From Chthoniobacter sp. (GTDB taxonomy: Bacteria > Verrucomicrobiota > Verrucomicrobiia > Chthoniobacterales > Chthoniobacteraceae): a stretch of DNA of 8,635 bases. Where the stretch lies: contig JANXWQ010000150.1 in NCBI GenBank assembly GCA_025351065.1, forward strand, positions 1 to 8,635, given 5' to 3'. The notes beneath the pieces are model-generated. The model saw nothing but the letters and a program-made list of their open reading frames with translations, was not told the DNA's origin and ran no database searches. Both the position numbers and the translations under genes were made by a program. This document shows positions 1 through 6,886 of the stretch, in pieces; within the stretch, counting starts at the first letter, position 1; every line of letters begins with the position of its first letter.

Positions 1-38
1 GGGGAAGCTGTCAGGCTACCCCTACAGCGGCGCGCAGC

Positions 39-614
39 CTACGCCGCGGCGCGGTCGGGCAGTTCGTGTTCGCGGGCGATGAGCCAGAGCGGCTGGTCCG
101 CGTCGTCGAGGATGGGGGTGATGGAGATTTCGACCCAGTAGGGCGTGCCGTCCTTGTGGTAGTTGAGGATGGTTTCGCGGCACGAGCGGTGCGCCTGCAC
201 GGCTTCGCGCATGCGAACGGCGGTAGCGTGGTCAGTTTTTTCACCCTGCAAAATGGGGCCGAGTTTTTTGCCGCTCAGCTCGTCGAGCGAGTAGCCACAC
301 ATGGCGGTAAAGGCGGGGCTGACCCATTGCACAAAGCCGTCCGGGCCGGTCACGACGAGTCCGGCCGGCACGGTCTGCTGCGGGCGGTCGGCGACTGCGG
401 CGAGGATGCGTGCCTTCAACTCCGACGAAGGGGCCGCGCCGTCCGCGGGCAGCGTGCCGAGGGTGATGGCGGCGGCCGCCTCGGCCAGTCCGCCGACGAG
501 GGCGCGTAGCTCCTCGTGGAATTCGAGGACGAGCTCGAACTGCTCCCGCTCCGGCGCGGTCATGGTGCCCGCGGCGTAGAGCGCGGCGCGTTCTTGGAGG
601 AGTTCGTTTAGCAT
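39..614 (-). CDS. PAS (LOV-like) domain protein with anti-sigma-like helical N-terminus
   Basis: 191 aa if translation starts at the ATG at 612-614; an in-frame ATG at 693-695 would add 27 residues that look like translated spacer, so the shorter form is preferred. Residues about 1-50 are helical and of the LL-x-ALYAAGTM...ER-x-FE type seen at the N-termini of anti-sigma factors, but lack zinc-finger cysteines. Residues about 82-182 form one PAS domain: GPDGFVQWVSPAF, then G115-KKLGPILQG, then NYHKDGTPYW (151-160). The last two motifs match the LOV subclass, but the flavin-adduct Cys of GRNCRFLQ is absent and the second Asn after FW is replaced (YWVEI). There is no kinase, GGDEF or other output domain, so it is probably a small sensory or adaptor protein; ligand and partner are unknown. 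It lies 108 bases downstream of the Feo genes on the same strand, and no clear Shine-Dalgarno precedes the start. Confidence 0.8.
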   Translation of the reverse strand: MLNELLQERAALYAAGTMTAPEREQFELVLEFHEELRALVGGLAEAAAAITLGTLPADGAAPSSELKARILAAVADRPQQTVPAGLVVTGPDGFVQWVSPAFTAMCGYSLDELSGKKLGPILQGEKTDHATAVRMREAVQAHRSCRETILNYHKDGTPYWVEISITPILDDADQPLWLIAREHELPDRAAA

Positions 615-687
615 GGGAAATCGAAAGCAGGAAGTCGGGCTGATTACCACCGTTACGTTTGCCGTCGCCGGATGGATACGCTCGCGA

Positions 688-706
688 CGCGGCATTTTTC
701 GCCGCG
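688..706. other. Short GC hairpin between the FeoB-associated gene and the PAS gene
   Basis: A perfect 6-bp stem (CGCGGC at 688-693, GCCGCG at 701-706) encloses a 7-base loop in the 108-base spacer 615-722. No T-tract follows it in the minus direction, so it is not a convincing intrinsic terminator. It may be a pausing or processing structure, or chance in GC-rich DNA. I see no clear promoter for the PAS gene in the same spacer. Confidence 0.25.
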
Positions 707-722
707 CCGCCGCCGCCCGCGG

Positions 723-908
723 TCAGCGCAAAAACGACGGCTTGCCGGACTCCGTGCGGGCCGGCTTTTCCACCTTGTCCGTGCTGCATCCGCACCCGCC
801 GCCGCAGGAGTTTCCGCCCGCCTTTTTCCGCAAAAAGCCGACGGCGAAATAGGCGAGCGCGCCGGCGATGATGGCGGCGACGGCGAGCTGGTCGAGGAGC
901 GGGTTCAT
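723..908 (-). CDS. FeoB-associated Cys-rich membrane protein
   Basis: 61 aa. A short N-terminus (MNPLLDQLAV) leads into one membrane segment at about residues 8-26 (AAIIAGALAYFAVGF), then a basic RKK and the cluster NSCGGGCGC (residues 33-41), and a polar tail. This is the architecture of the FeoB-associated Cys-rich family: one helix followed by a CxxxCxC patch that could bind iron or zinc near the FeoB pore. The ATG at 906-908 overlaps the feoB stop as ATGA, implying translational coupling. Topology inferred from the basic residues after the helix puts the Cys patch on the cytoplasmic side. A longer reading in this frame would run back into feoB and is not coding. Family membership is supported by both context and sequence pattern; the metal role is inference. 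Confidence 0.85.
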   Translation of the reverse strand: MNPLLDQLAVAAIIAGALAYFAVGFLRKKAGGNSCGGGCGCSTDKVEKPARTESGKPSFLR

Positions 909-3004
909 TGGAAGCCGAGCAGGCGCCCGCCTTGGTAAACGATGAACGCGCCGACCCACGCGAGGCCGGTCATGTAGGCGATTTGGAAAAGCGGCCAGCG
1001 CCACGAATTGGTCTCGCGGCGGACGATGGCGACGGTGCTGATGCACTGCATGGCCAGAACGTAAAACACCATGAGGCCGATGCAAACCAGCGGCGTGAAC
1101 ACGGGCGTGCCGTCGCTGCGGCGCTCGGCGCGCATGGTCTCACGCAGGGTGGTGGTGTCCTCTTTGTCGGCGGTCTCGACGTTATAGACGATGGACATGG
1201 TGCTGACGAAAACTTCGCGCGCGACAAAGCTGCCGATGAGGCCGATGCCGATTTTCCAATCGTAGCCGAGCGGCGCGATGGCCGGCTCCAGCGCGTGGCC
1301 CATCTGCCCGGCGATGCTGTGGGCCAGCGCCTCGGCGGGCGAGGCGTGCGGATCGGCGGGCTTCGGATAATTGGCGAGCGCCCACAGCAAAATCGACAGC
1401 GCGAGGATGAGGGTACCGGCGCGGCGGAGGAAAAGCCCGGCGCGTTCCCACATGCGGATGGCAATGGTGCGCAGCGACGGCATGCGGTAGGGCGGCATCT
1501 CGAGCAGGAGCATCGGCGTCTCGCCTTTGAGCAGTTTCTTTTTGAAAAGCCACGCCATGCAAAACGCGGCGACCATCCCTAGCAGATACATGCAGAGCAT
1601 GATGCCCGCTTTCACCAAGCCCGAGGTGACGGGCAGCAGCACGGCGATCATCAGCGCATAGACGGGCAGGCGCGCGGAGCAGGACATGAGCGGCGCGACG
1701 AGGATGGTGACGAGGCGGTCTTTGCGGCTCTCGATGGTGCGCGTGGCCATGATGCCAGGGATGGCGCAGGCAAAGGAGCTGAGCATCGGGATGAAGGATT
1801 TTCCGTGCAGCCCGACCTTCGTCATCAGCCGGTCCATGATGAAAGCGGCGCGCGCCATGTAGCCGGTGTCTTCGAGGATCCCGAGGAAGAAATAGAGCGT
1901 GAGGATTTGTGGCAAAAAGATGACCACGCGCCCGACGCCGGCGATGACGCCGTCGGTGAGCAGCGAGCGCAAATCGCTCTGGGCCATGTGCGCGGCGACC
2001 CAATTCGCGAAGCCGGTGCAGGCGGCGTCGAGCCAGTCCATGGGCACCTGCGCGATGGTGAAGATGCAGAGAAACATCAGCGTCATCATCGCGAGAAACG
2101 CGACCCAGCCCCAGATGCGGTGGGTGAGCCAGCCGTCGAGTTTGTCGGAAACGGACGCCGCATCGTGCACGCCACCTTTGTGCAAAGCCGCGGAGCAGAC
2201 CTGGCCGATCCAGGCGTAGCGGGCATCGACGGGCGCGCTGAGCGGGTCGATGCCGGAGGCGGTGAGGCGCTGCTGCGCGGTGCGCGTGGCGTCGATGATG
2301 GTGCGGTCGTGATGGGCGAGGGCGTCGAGCGCTTCGTCGTGGAGCGTGAGGAGGAGGAGGGCTTCGCCGCGGGCGACTTCGGGGGCGACGGGAAGCTGCT
2401 TGGCGAGCGCCATCGTTTCGCGCTCTAGGACGATGGGCATTTGCGCGCAAATCGTCGGCGCGGGCAGCGGCGAGCGCGACACGGCTTGCCGCAGCTCGAT
2501 GAAGCCCACGCCTTTCGTGCCGACGGTCGGAATCACCGGCACGCCGAGCTTTTCGCGCAGCGCCATGAGGTCGATGACCACGCCGTTTTTCTCGGCGACA
2601 TCGACCATGTTCAGCGCGACGACGACCGGGATGTGCAGTTCGAGCATCTGCGCGACGAGGTAGAGGTTGCGCTCGAGATTCGAGGCATCGGCCACGCAGA
2701 TGATGACATCCGGCCGCGGCACGCCCGGAAGCCGGCCGAGCAGGACATCGCGCGCCACGGCCTCGTCCGGCGAACGCACTTGCAGGCTGTAGCTGCCGGG
2801 CAGGTCGAGCAGTTCCATCGGCTCGCCGTGGCTGCCGAAAAAGCGGCCAGTCTTTTTCTCGACGGTCACGCCGGGGTAGTTGCCGACCTTTTGCCGCAGG
2901 CCGGTCAGGGCGTTGAAAATCGTGCTCTTCCCGCAGTTCGGATTGCCGGCGATGGCGACGTGGCGCGTGACTTCACGAGTCGGCATGGAGGTGTCCGCGG
3001 TCAT
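905..3004 (-). CDS. feoB: Ferrous iron transporter FeoB
   Basis: 699 aa, an inner-membrane Fe(II) uptake protein with a cytosolic GTPase head. G-protein motifs are all present: G1 GNPNCGKST (20-28), the G2 Thr in PGVTVEKKTG (T47), G3 DLPG (67-70), G4 NMVD (132-135) and a G5-like SV/TVGTKG stretch. A helical GDI-like linker follows to about residue 280. The rest is the membrane domain, with the first FeoB gate motif (GILEDTGYMARAAF ... SSFACAIPGIMATRTI), a second conserved region (APLMSCSARLPVYALM), and the conserved C-terminal AMQCISTVAIVRRET. The length is within the family range and the frame is intact. The start may be M1 (3002-3004) or M7 (2984-2986); neither has a Shine-Dalgarno. It follows the second feoA after a 103-base spacer containing a large stem-loop, and overlaps the next gene by ATGA. 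Confidence 0.97.
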   Translation of the reverse strand: MTADTSMPTREVTRHVAIAGNPNCGKSTIFNALTGLRQKVGNYPGVTVEKKTGRFFGSHGEPMELLDLPGSYSLQVRSPDEAVARDVLLGRLPGVPRPDVIICVADASNLERNLYLVAQMLELHIPVVVALNMVDVAEKNGVVIDLMALREKLGVPVIPTVGTKGVGFIELRQAVSRSPLPAPTICAQMPIVLERETMALAKQLPVAPEVARGEALLLLTLHDEALDALAHHDRTIIDATRTAQQRLTASGIDPLSAPVDARYAWIGQVCSAALHKGGVHDAASVSDKLDGWLTHRIWGWVAFLAMMTLMFLCIFTIAQVPMDWLDAACTGFANWVAAHMAQSDLRSLLTDGVIAGVGRVVIFLPQILTLYFFLGILEDTGYMARAAFIMDRLMTKVGLHGKSFIPMLSSFACAIPGIMATRTIESRKDRLVTILVAPLMSCSARLPVYALMIAVLLPVTSGLVKAGIMLCMYLLGMVAAFCMAWLFKKKLLKGETPMLLLEMPPYRMPSLRTIAIRMWERAGLFLRRAGTLILALSILLWALANYPKPADPHASPAEALAHSIAGQMGHALEPAIAPLGYDWKIGIGLIGSFVAREVFVSTMSIVYNVETADKEDTTTLRETMRAERRSDGTPVFTPLVCIGLMVFYVLAMQCISTVAIVRRETNSWRWPLFQIAYMTGLAWVGAFIVYQGGRLLGFQ

Positions 3005-3012
3005 GATTTTTT

Positions 3013-3093
3013 AGCCGCGGACAGACACGGAATTTCACGGACAGGACTCAGCTGCGGAAAATTGTCCGTGTTTGTCCGTGGCTGTCCGTGGCT
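3013..3093. repeat. Inverted repeat / large imperfect stem-loop between feoA and feoB
   Basis: The 33-base arm at 3013-3045 is the near reverse complement of 3061-3093, with 25 of 33 positions matching in ungapped register, around a 15-base loop (3046-3060). Each arm is itself built of repeated TGTCCGTG-type words: TGTCCGTGG occurs twice in 3073-3091, with a related TTGTCCGTG at 3062-3070. The structure lies entirely in the 103-base spacer between the feoA stop and the feoB start, so the feo mRNA would carry it just upstream of feoB. Such CCGTG-rich units resemble dispersed intergenic repeats of GC-rich genomes. It may also stabilise mRNA or tune feoB expression; its function is not shown by the sequence. 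Confidence 0.75.
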
Positions 3094-3107
3094 CATTTCC
3101 CCCGTCT

Positions 3108-3350
3108 TCACAGCCGCGTCACGCGCACGCCTGACGCTTCCTTTTTGCGCAGCGAGAGATGGTAGCCGCGCACCTTGATGTCGATGGGATCGCCCATCGG
3201 CGCGAACCGCACGACCTCGAATTCCGCGCCGACCGTCAGCCCCATTTCCAGCAGCCGCTGCCGATGCTCCGGCGGCAGCTCGAAGCCCGCCACGCGCGCC
3301 CTTTCGCCGATCTTCAGCGCGCTCAAAACGTCGCCCGCCTCCGCCGTCAT
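3108..3350 (-). CDS. feoA: FeoA domain protein (second, conventional copy)
   Basis: 80 aa, a small cytosolic SH3-like FeoA protein that is thought to act with FeoB in ferrous iron uptake. Characteristic elements are ALKIGERARVAGF (11-23), RQRLLEMGLTVGAEFEVV (30-47), APMGDPIDIKVRGYHLSLRKKEA (50-72) and a C-terminal VRVTRL. The ATG at 3348-3350 overlaps the stop of the preceding FeoA gene as ATGA, so the two FeoA proteins are probably translated together. It has no cysteines, unlike its upstream neighbour. The frame and length are typical of FeoA. Confidence 0.93.
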   Translation of the reverse strand: MTAEAGDVLSALKIGERARVAGFELPPEHRQRLLEMGLTVGAEFEVVRFAPMGDPIDIKVRGYHLSLRKKEASGVRVTRL

Positions 3351-3595
3351 GCCGCGATCCTCTCCACGCGCACATGCTCCCCGAGGTCGCGCCCGATGGC
3401 CACGCGCATGCCGAACAGCGAGCAGATGATCGCCGCGCCGTCCGAGATTTTGCGCACCTCGGCGCGATCGTAAAAGCCGAGTTCCCGCAGCCGCACGCAC
3501 TCCATGCAGTCCGGGCAAATCGAGACGACGCGCAGCCGCTCGCCGCATTTGGCGCGGGCGAGAGTGAGTTCGGGCTGGGCCGTTTTCGTCGTCAT
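3347..3595 (-). CDS. feoA: FeoA domain protein with extra Cys cluster (first copy)
   Basis: 82 aa, first gene of the feo cluster. The FeoA core is clear: AKCGERLRVVSI, VRLRELGFYDRAEVRKI (34-50), SDGAAIICSLFGMRVAIGRDLGEHVRVERI (51-80). Unusually, it has a Cys17 and then a cluster CPDCMEC (C27, C30, C33) between the first two strands, plus C58. A conventional FeoA lacks these, and the second copy downstream has none. The cluster could bind a metal or Fe-S centre and so sense iron, or be a docking feature; that is inference. The ATG at 3593-3595 was chosen because the frame upstream is antisense to glpD. No Shine-Dalgarno precedes it, and I find no convincing Fur box in the 104-base spacer to glpD. 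Confidence 0.9.
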   Translation of the reverse strand: MTTKTAQPELTLARAKCGERLRVVSICPDCMECVRLRELGFYDRAEVRKISDGAAIICSLFGMRVAIGRDLGEHVRVERIAA

Positions 3596-3699
3596 TTTTT
3601 CGGAGGTGCAGGAAAGTAACAGTTTTTGAGATTGTGTCGCAACAAACTTTTCCCAGCCCTTCCATCGCGGTAAAACACGCCGTTCGTGACCAGCCGGAT

Positions 3700-5280
3700 T
3701 CAGGCCGTGCGGCTGGCGGGGTCGGTGAAAATATAGCCGCGGGCAAGGGCGGTGAAGGCGGCGACTTGGGCGCGTTCCCAGACGGGGTCGCGGCCGAGTT
3801 CGGCGGCGAGGAGGCGCGCGGTGAGCGGCGCGGCTTCGAGCGCGGCGCGGGCCTCGATCAGCAGGGCGCGGGTGCGGCGGGCGAGCACGTCCTCGACGGT
3901 GCGGGCCATCTCGTGACGGGCGTGCCAGACGACTTCGCCGCGCTGGTAGGGCAGCGCGGGGTGGAGCGGCTGCGCCCACGCGGGGTCGCTGGCGATGAGG
4001 GCGGCGAGCGCGTCGGCGTCCGCGCCGTAGGGCTGGAGATTTTCCGCGCGGATTTCGGCGCGGGTCGCGCCGTGGATGGCGAGTGCCGCTGTCACGCACG
4101 GGCGCGCGGCAAGGCCGGCCAGGGCTTGCGCGCGATCCACAGCGTCCTCGGCCATGCGGCGGTAGGTCGTCCATTTTCCGCCGGTGATGGTGAGCAGCCC
4201 GCTCGCGCTGACGACGATGGCGTGGTCGCGCGAAAGCGCCGCCGTGCCCGCGCCGCCGCCCGCGCGCACCAGCGGGCGCTGCCCGGCGAAGACGCTGAGC
4301 ACATCGGCCTCAGTGGGATCTTGTGCGAGGTAGCGGCGCGCGTGCGCCATGACAAATTCGCGCTCCGCGTCGAGCGCGCGCGGCTCGGCCTCGGGCGCGG
4401 GCCGCGGCGTGTAGGTGGTCCCCACGACCACGCGGCCATGCCACGGCACGGCGAAAAGCACGCGCCCGTCGGCCGTGCGCGGCACCATCAGCGCGGTGTT
4501 GCCGGGGAGAAAACGGCGCGGCAGGACGACGTGGATGCCCTGGCTGACCGCGACCATTTCGCCCGCGCCCGCCTCGTCCATGCGCCGCACCGCATCCACA
4601 AACACGCCGGTCGCATTGATGACCACACGCGCCCGCACGGTGAATTCCGCGCCCGTCTCGGCGTCGCGAATTTCCACGCCCACGACCGCGCCGCGCACCT
4701 TCACCAGCCCGGTGCAGGGCGCGTAATTCAGCAGCGCCGCGCCGTGGGCGGCGGCGGTCTGCGCGAGGTTCAGCGCGAGCCGCGCGTCGTCAAACTGCCC
4801 ATCGTGATAGACCACGCCGCCGGTCAGATGCGCACGCTCGACCGTGGGCAGCAGCGCCACCGTTTCCTCCCGGCTCAGGTGGCGCGACGGGCCAAAGCCG
4901 AGCCGCCCGGCGAGCCCGTCATAGACCTTCATGCCGAGCCCGTAGAACGGCCCTTCCCACCACGCATACGTGGGGATGACAAAGGCCAGGTCGCGCACGA
5001 GATGCGGCGCATTCGCCGCGAGACGGCCGCGTTCGCGCAGCGCGTCGAGGACGAGCGGCACATGGCCCTGGCGCAGGTAGCGCACACCGCCGTGGACGAG
5101 CTTGGTGGAACGGCTGGAGGTGCCGGAGGCAAAGTCGCCGCGTTCGCACAGCGCCACGCGCCAGCCGCGCGCCGCGGCATCCACGGCGATGCCGAGCCCA
5201 GTGGCGCCGCCGCCGATGATGGCGAAATCAAACGGCTCCTCCGCCGCGCGGAGGCGGTCGAGAAAAGCGGCGCGCTGCAT
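3700..5280 (-). CDS. glpD: FAD-dependent glycerol-3-phosphate dehydrogenase
   Basis: 526 aa from the ATG at 5278-5280. It oxidises sn-glycerol-3-phosphate to dihydroxyacetone phosphate and passes electrons to the membrane quinone pool. The N-terminal Rossmann motif is IIGGGATGLG (21-30) with the acidic partner E46. The family signature GTSSRSTKLVHGGVRYL lies at 53-69. Substrate and FAD-domain landmarks include INATGVFVD, VPWHGRVVVGTTYTP and ITGGKWTTYRRMAEDA (GGKWTTYR at 367-374). The C-terminal helical domain carries RTVEDVLARRTR (460-471). The length matches the family and the gene looks intact. Upstream codons up to 5508 have no GlpD-like content and overlap the sucC start region, so they are excluded. 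It reads toward feoA but a 104-base spacer separates them, so co-transcription is uncertain. Confidence 0.95.
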   Translation of the reverse strand: MQRAAFLDRLRAAEEPFDFAIIGGGATGLGIAVDAAARGWRVALCERGDFASGTSSRSTKLVHGGVRYLRQGHVPLVLDALRERGRLAANAPHLVRDLAFVIPTYAWWEGPFYGLGMKVYDGLAGRLGFGPSRHLSREETVALLPTVERAHLTGGVVYHDGQFDDARLALNLAQTAAAHGAALLNYAPCTGLVKVRGAVVGVEIRDAETGAEFTVRARVVINATGVFVDAVRRMDEAGAGEMVAVSQGIHVVLPRRFLPGNTALMVPRTADGRVLFAVPWHGRVVVGTTYTPRPAPEAEPRALDAEREFVMAHARRYLAQDPTEADVLSVFAGQRPLVRAGGGAGTAALSRDHAIVVSASGLLTITGGKWTTYRRMAEDAVDRAQALAGLAARPCVTAALAIHGATRAEIRAENLQPYGADADALAALIASDPAWAQPLHPALPYQRGEVVWHARHEMARTVEDVLARRTRALLIEARAALEAAPLTARLLAAELGRDPVWERAQVAAFTALARGYIFTDPASRTA

Positions 5281-5328
5281 GGCTGGGCCTAGGCTCTGCG
5301 CGCCACCGGAGCCAAGCGGAATTTTTTT

Positions 5329-5380
5329 GGCCCGCGTCGTTGCCGCGCGTTTCGGCGCAACGCCGGGGCCGCGTTTTTTT
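5329..5380 (+). terminator. Terminator-like hairpin with 7-T tract in the glpD/sucC divergent spacer
   Basis: GGCCC (5329-5333) pairs with GGGCC (5366-5370), and CGTTGC (5338-5343) with GCAACG (5357-5362), giving a two-part stem closed by a GC-rich loop. After GCG comes a run of seven T (5374-5380), as in an intrinsic terminator read on the plus strand. Another T7 run (5322-5328) precedes the stem. Because glpD runs the other way, no plus-strand gene upstream needs stopping. It may block antisense transcription entering sucC, or act in the sucC leader if transcription starts upstream of it. No strong sigma-70 promoter is evident in the rest of the spacer. Confidence 0.4.
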
Positions 5381-5447
5381 CCCGCCTCGGGGCTTGCGCT
5401 TGGCCCTTGATTGCGGGTGAAGTGCGGACGCTCCACCGACTTTCCGC

Positions 5448-6638
5448 ATGAACATCCACGAATACCAAGCCCGCGAACTTTTTGAAAAATTTGCCGTCGC
5501 CACCACACGCGGCAAAGTCGCGCACAGCGCCGATGAAGCGGCCGAGGTGGCGGCGAAGCTCGGGACGAAGGAGTTCATGGTGAAGGCGCAGATTCATGCG
5601 GGCGGGCGCGGAAAAGGGACGTTCACGAGCGGTTTCAAGGGCGGCGTCCACATGGCGACCTCGGTGGATCAGGTGCGCGATCTCGCGGGGAAAATGCTCG
5701 GGCAAACGCTCGTCACGCATCAGACCGGGCCGGAGGGAAAGGTCGTCGGCAAAGTGCTCATCGCCGAGCCGGCGACGATCGCGCGGGAGTTGTATTTCGC
5801 CATTCTGCTGGATCGCGCGAGCAGCGCACCGGTGGTCATCGCGAGTACGGAGGGCGGCATGGACATCGAGCACGTCGCCGAGCACACGCCGGAGAAAATC
5901 TTCCGCGAGCCCATCCATCCGATCCTCGGCTTGCAGGCCTACCAGTCGCGCAAGATCGCCAAGGCGCTCGGCCTTTCCGGCGCGCAGATCGGCGCGGCGG
6001 CGAAGCTCTTCGGCGCGATGTTCAAGCTCTTCGTCGCGCGCGACTGCTCGCAGATCGAGGTGAACCCGCTCGTCGTCACCAAGACCGGCGAACTCCTCGC
6101 GCTCGATGCCAAATTCAACTTCGACGACAACGCGCTCTACCGGCAGCCCGACATCGTGGCGATGCGCGACAAGAGCGAGGAAGACCCGCGCGAAGTCGCC
6201 GCGAGCGAGTTCAGCCTCAATTACATCGGCCTCGACGGAAACATCGCCTGCCTCGTCAACGGCGCGGGCCTCGCGATGGCCACGATGGACATCATCCAAT
6301 ACGCCGGCGGCAAGCCCGCGAACTTCCTCGACGTGGGCGGCGGCGCGACCAAGGAGCAGGTCACCGCAGCTTTCAAAATCATCCTCAGCGATCCGCGCGT
6401 TGAGGGCATCCTCGTGAACATTTTCGGCGGCATCATGGACTGCGACGTGATCGCCCACGGCATTATCGCCGCGGCGAAGGAAGTGGGCATCGGCATCCCG
6501 CTCGTCGTCCGCCTCGAAGGCAACAACGTCGCCGCCGGCAAAGCCACGCTCGCCTCCAGCGGCCTCGCCATCATTCCCGCCGACGACCTCGCCGACGCGG
6601 CGCAGAAGATCGTCGCCGCGGTGAAATCAGCGGCGTAA
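5448..6638 (+). CDS. sucC: Succinyl-CoA synthetase (ADP-forming) beta subunit
   Basis: 396 aa. With SucD it makes succinate and ATP from succinyl-CoA in the TCA cycle. The N-terminus MNIHEYQARELFEKF is diagnostic. The ATP-grasp domain has K46, the GGRGKG loop (52-57), E204 and the Mg-binding pair N206 and D220 (QIEVNPL and LLALDAKFNF). The C-terminal CoA-ligase domain has VNGAGLAMATMD (270-281), FLDVGGGATKEQV and VNIFGGIMDCDVIA, ending GNNVAAGKATL...SGL. It is complete and slightly longer than the E. coli protein (388 aa). Most bacteria have sucD directly downstream; here sucD is absent and an unrelated small ORF starts 11 bases after the stop. A separate promoter within 5381-5447 is likely but I cannot define it. 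Confidence 0.97.
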   Translation: MNIHEYQARELFEKFAVATTRGKVAHSADEAAEVAAKLGTKEFMVKAQIHAGGRGKGTFTSGFKGGVHMATSVDQVRDLAGKMLGQTLVTHQTGPEGKVVGKVLIAEPATIARELYFAILLDRASSAPVVIASTEGGMDIEHVAEHTPEKIFREPIHPILGLQAYQSRKIAKALGLSGAQIGAAAKLFGAMFKLFVARDCSQIEVNPLVVTKTGELLALDAKFNFDDNALYRQPDIVAMRDKSEEDPREVAASEFSLNYIGLDGNIACLVNGAGLAMATMDIIQYAGGKPANFLDVGGGATKEQVTAAFKIILSDPRVEGILVNIFGGIMDCDVIAHGIIAAAKEVGIGIPLVVRLEGNNVAAGKATLASSGLAIIPADDLADAAQKIVAAVKSAA

Positions 6639-6649
6639 AATCAACAGTC

Positions 6650-6886
6650 ATGCCAGCGACCGAAGCACCCACACTCTCGCCGTGCGAACCGCGCACTGGC
6701 GGCCCCGAGTGGCGTGCTGCCGAGGCCGAGGGGCACGACATGAGTTTGATCGTGGAAGCGTTGCGCCAGCCTGTCTGGGAACGGTTCAAAACGAACGACT
6801 CGGCCCTCTCGCTGGCGCTGGCGCTGCGTCAGGCGATGCAGGAACAACATGGCGGATCTCGCACAAATCCTGACCCGGCTCATTGA
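6650..6886 (+). CDS. Small hypothetical protein preceding the nucleotidyltransferase gene
   Basis: 78 aa from the ATG at 6650, or 48 aa from an internal ATG at 6740. The internal start has a purine-rich GAGGGG (6728-6733) six bases upstream, so the shorter form may be the real one; the first 30 residues are rich in Pro, Thr and Glu and look unstructured. The shorter form begins MSLIVEALRQPVWERF and is mostly helical (NDSALSLALALRQAMQEQ), with no recognisable domain. Its 3' end overlaps the next gene by 38 bases, a layout common in two-gene toxin-antitoxin or NTase modules. I do not recognise the family. It may be the cognate partner of the NTase, or simply a leader ORF. Confidence 0.5.
   Translation: MPATEAPTLSPCEPRTGGPEWRAAEAEGHDMSLIVEALRQPVWERFKTNDSALSLALALRQAMQEQHGGSRTNPDPAH
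6840..6843 (+). promoter_or_regulatory. Ribosome binding site of the nucleotidyltransferase gene
   Basis: AGGA lies five bases before the ATG at 6849, inside the coding sequence of the preceding small ORF. It supports the 6849 start and implies reinitiation or coupled translation. Most other starts in this window have no comparable site. Confidence 0.45.

Noticed and set aside
615..695. N-terminal extension or riboswitch in the PAS gene leader
   Set aside because: The leader has a GGCAAACG word that superficially recalls c-di-GMP riboswitches, but none of the other conserved blocks is present, and the 27 extra residues look like translated spacer.
3013..3093. CRISPR-like repeat array in the feoA-feoB spacer
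   Set aside because: The repeated words are short, face each other and are not separated by uniform unique spacers; an inverted repeat explains them better.
2984..3606. GGAGGTG words near the feoB and feoA starts
   Set aside because: They lie on the plus strand next to minus-strand starts (the minus strand reads CACCTCC), so they cannot serve as Shine-Dalgarno sites for these genes.
3596..3699. Promoter or Fur box upstream of the feo genes
   Set aside because: On the minus strand there is a TTGCGA-like -35, but the element 17 bases later (TTACTT) is a poor -10, and no 19-bp Fur-type palindrome is visible.
3634..5292. 552-aa plus-strand frame
   Set aside because: It is the antisense shadow of glpD in GC-rich DNA; the protein is low-complexity, rich in Gly, Arg, Ala and His, while the minus strand encodes a clear GlpD.
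5289..6458. 389-aa minus-strand frame
   Set aside because: It is antisense to sucC, whose catalytic residues are all intact on the plus strand.
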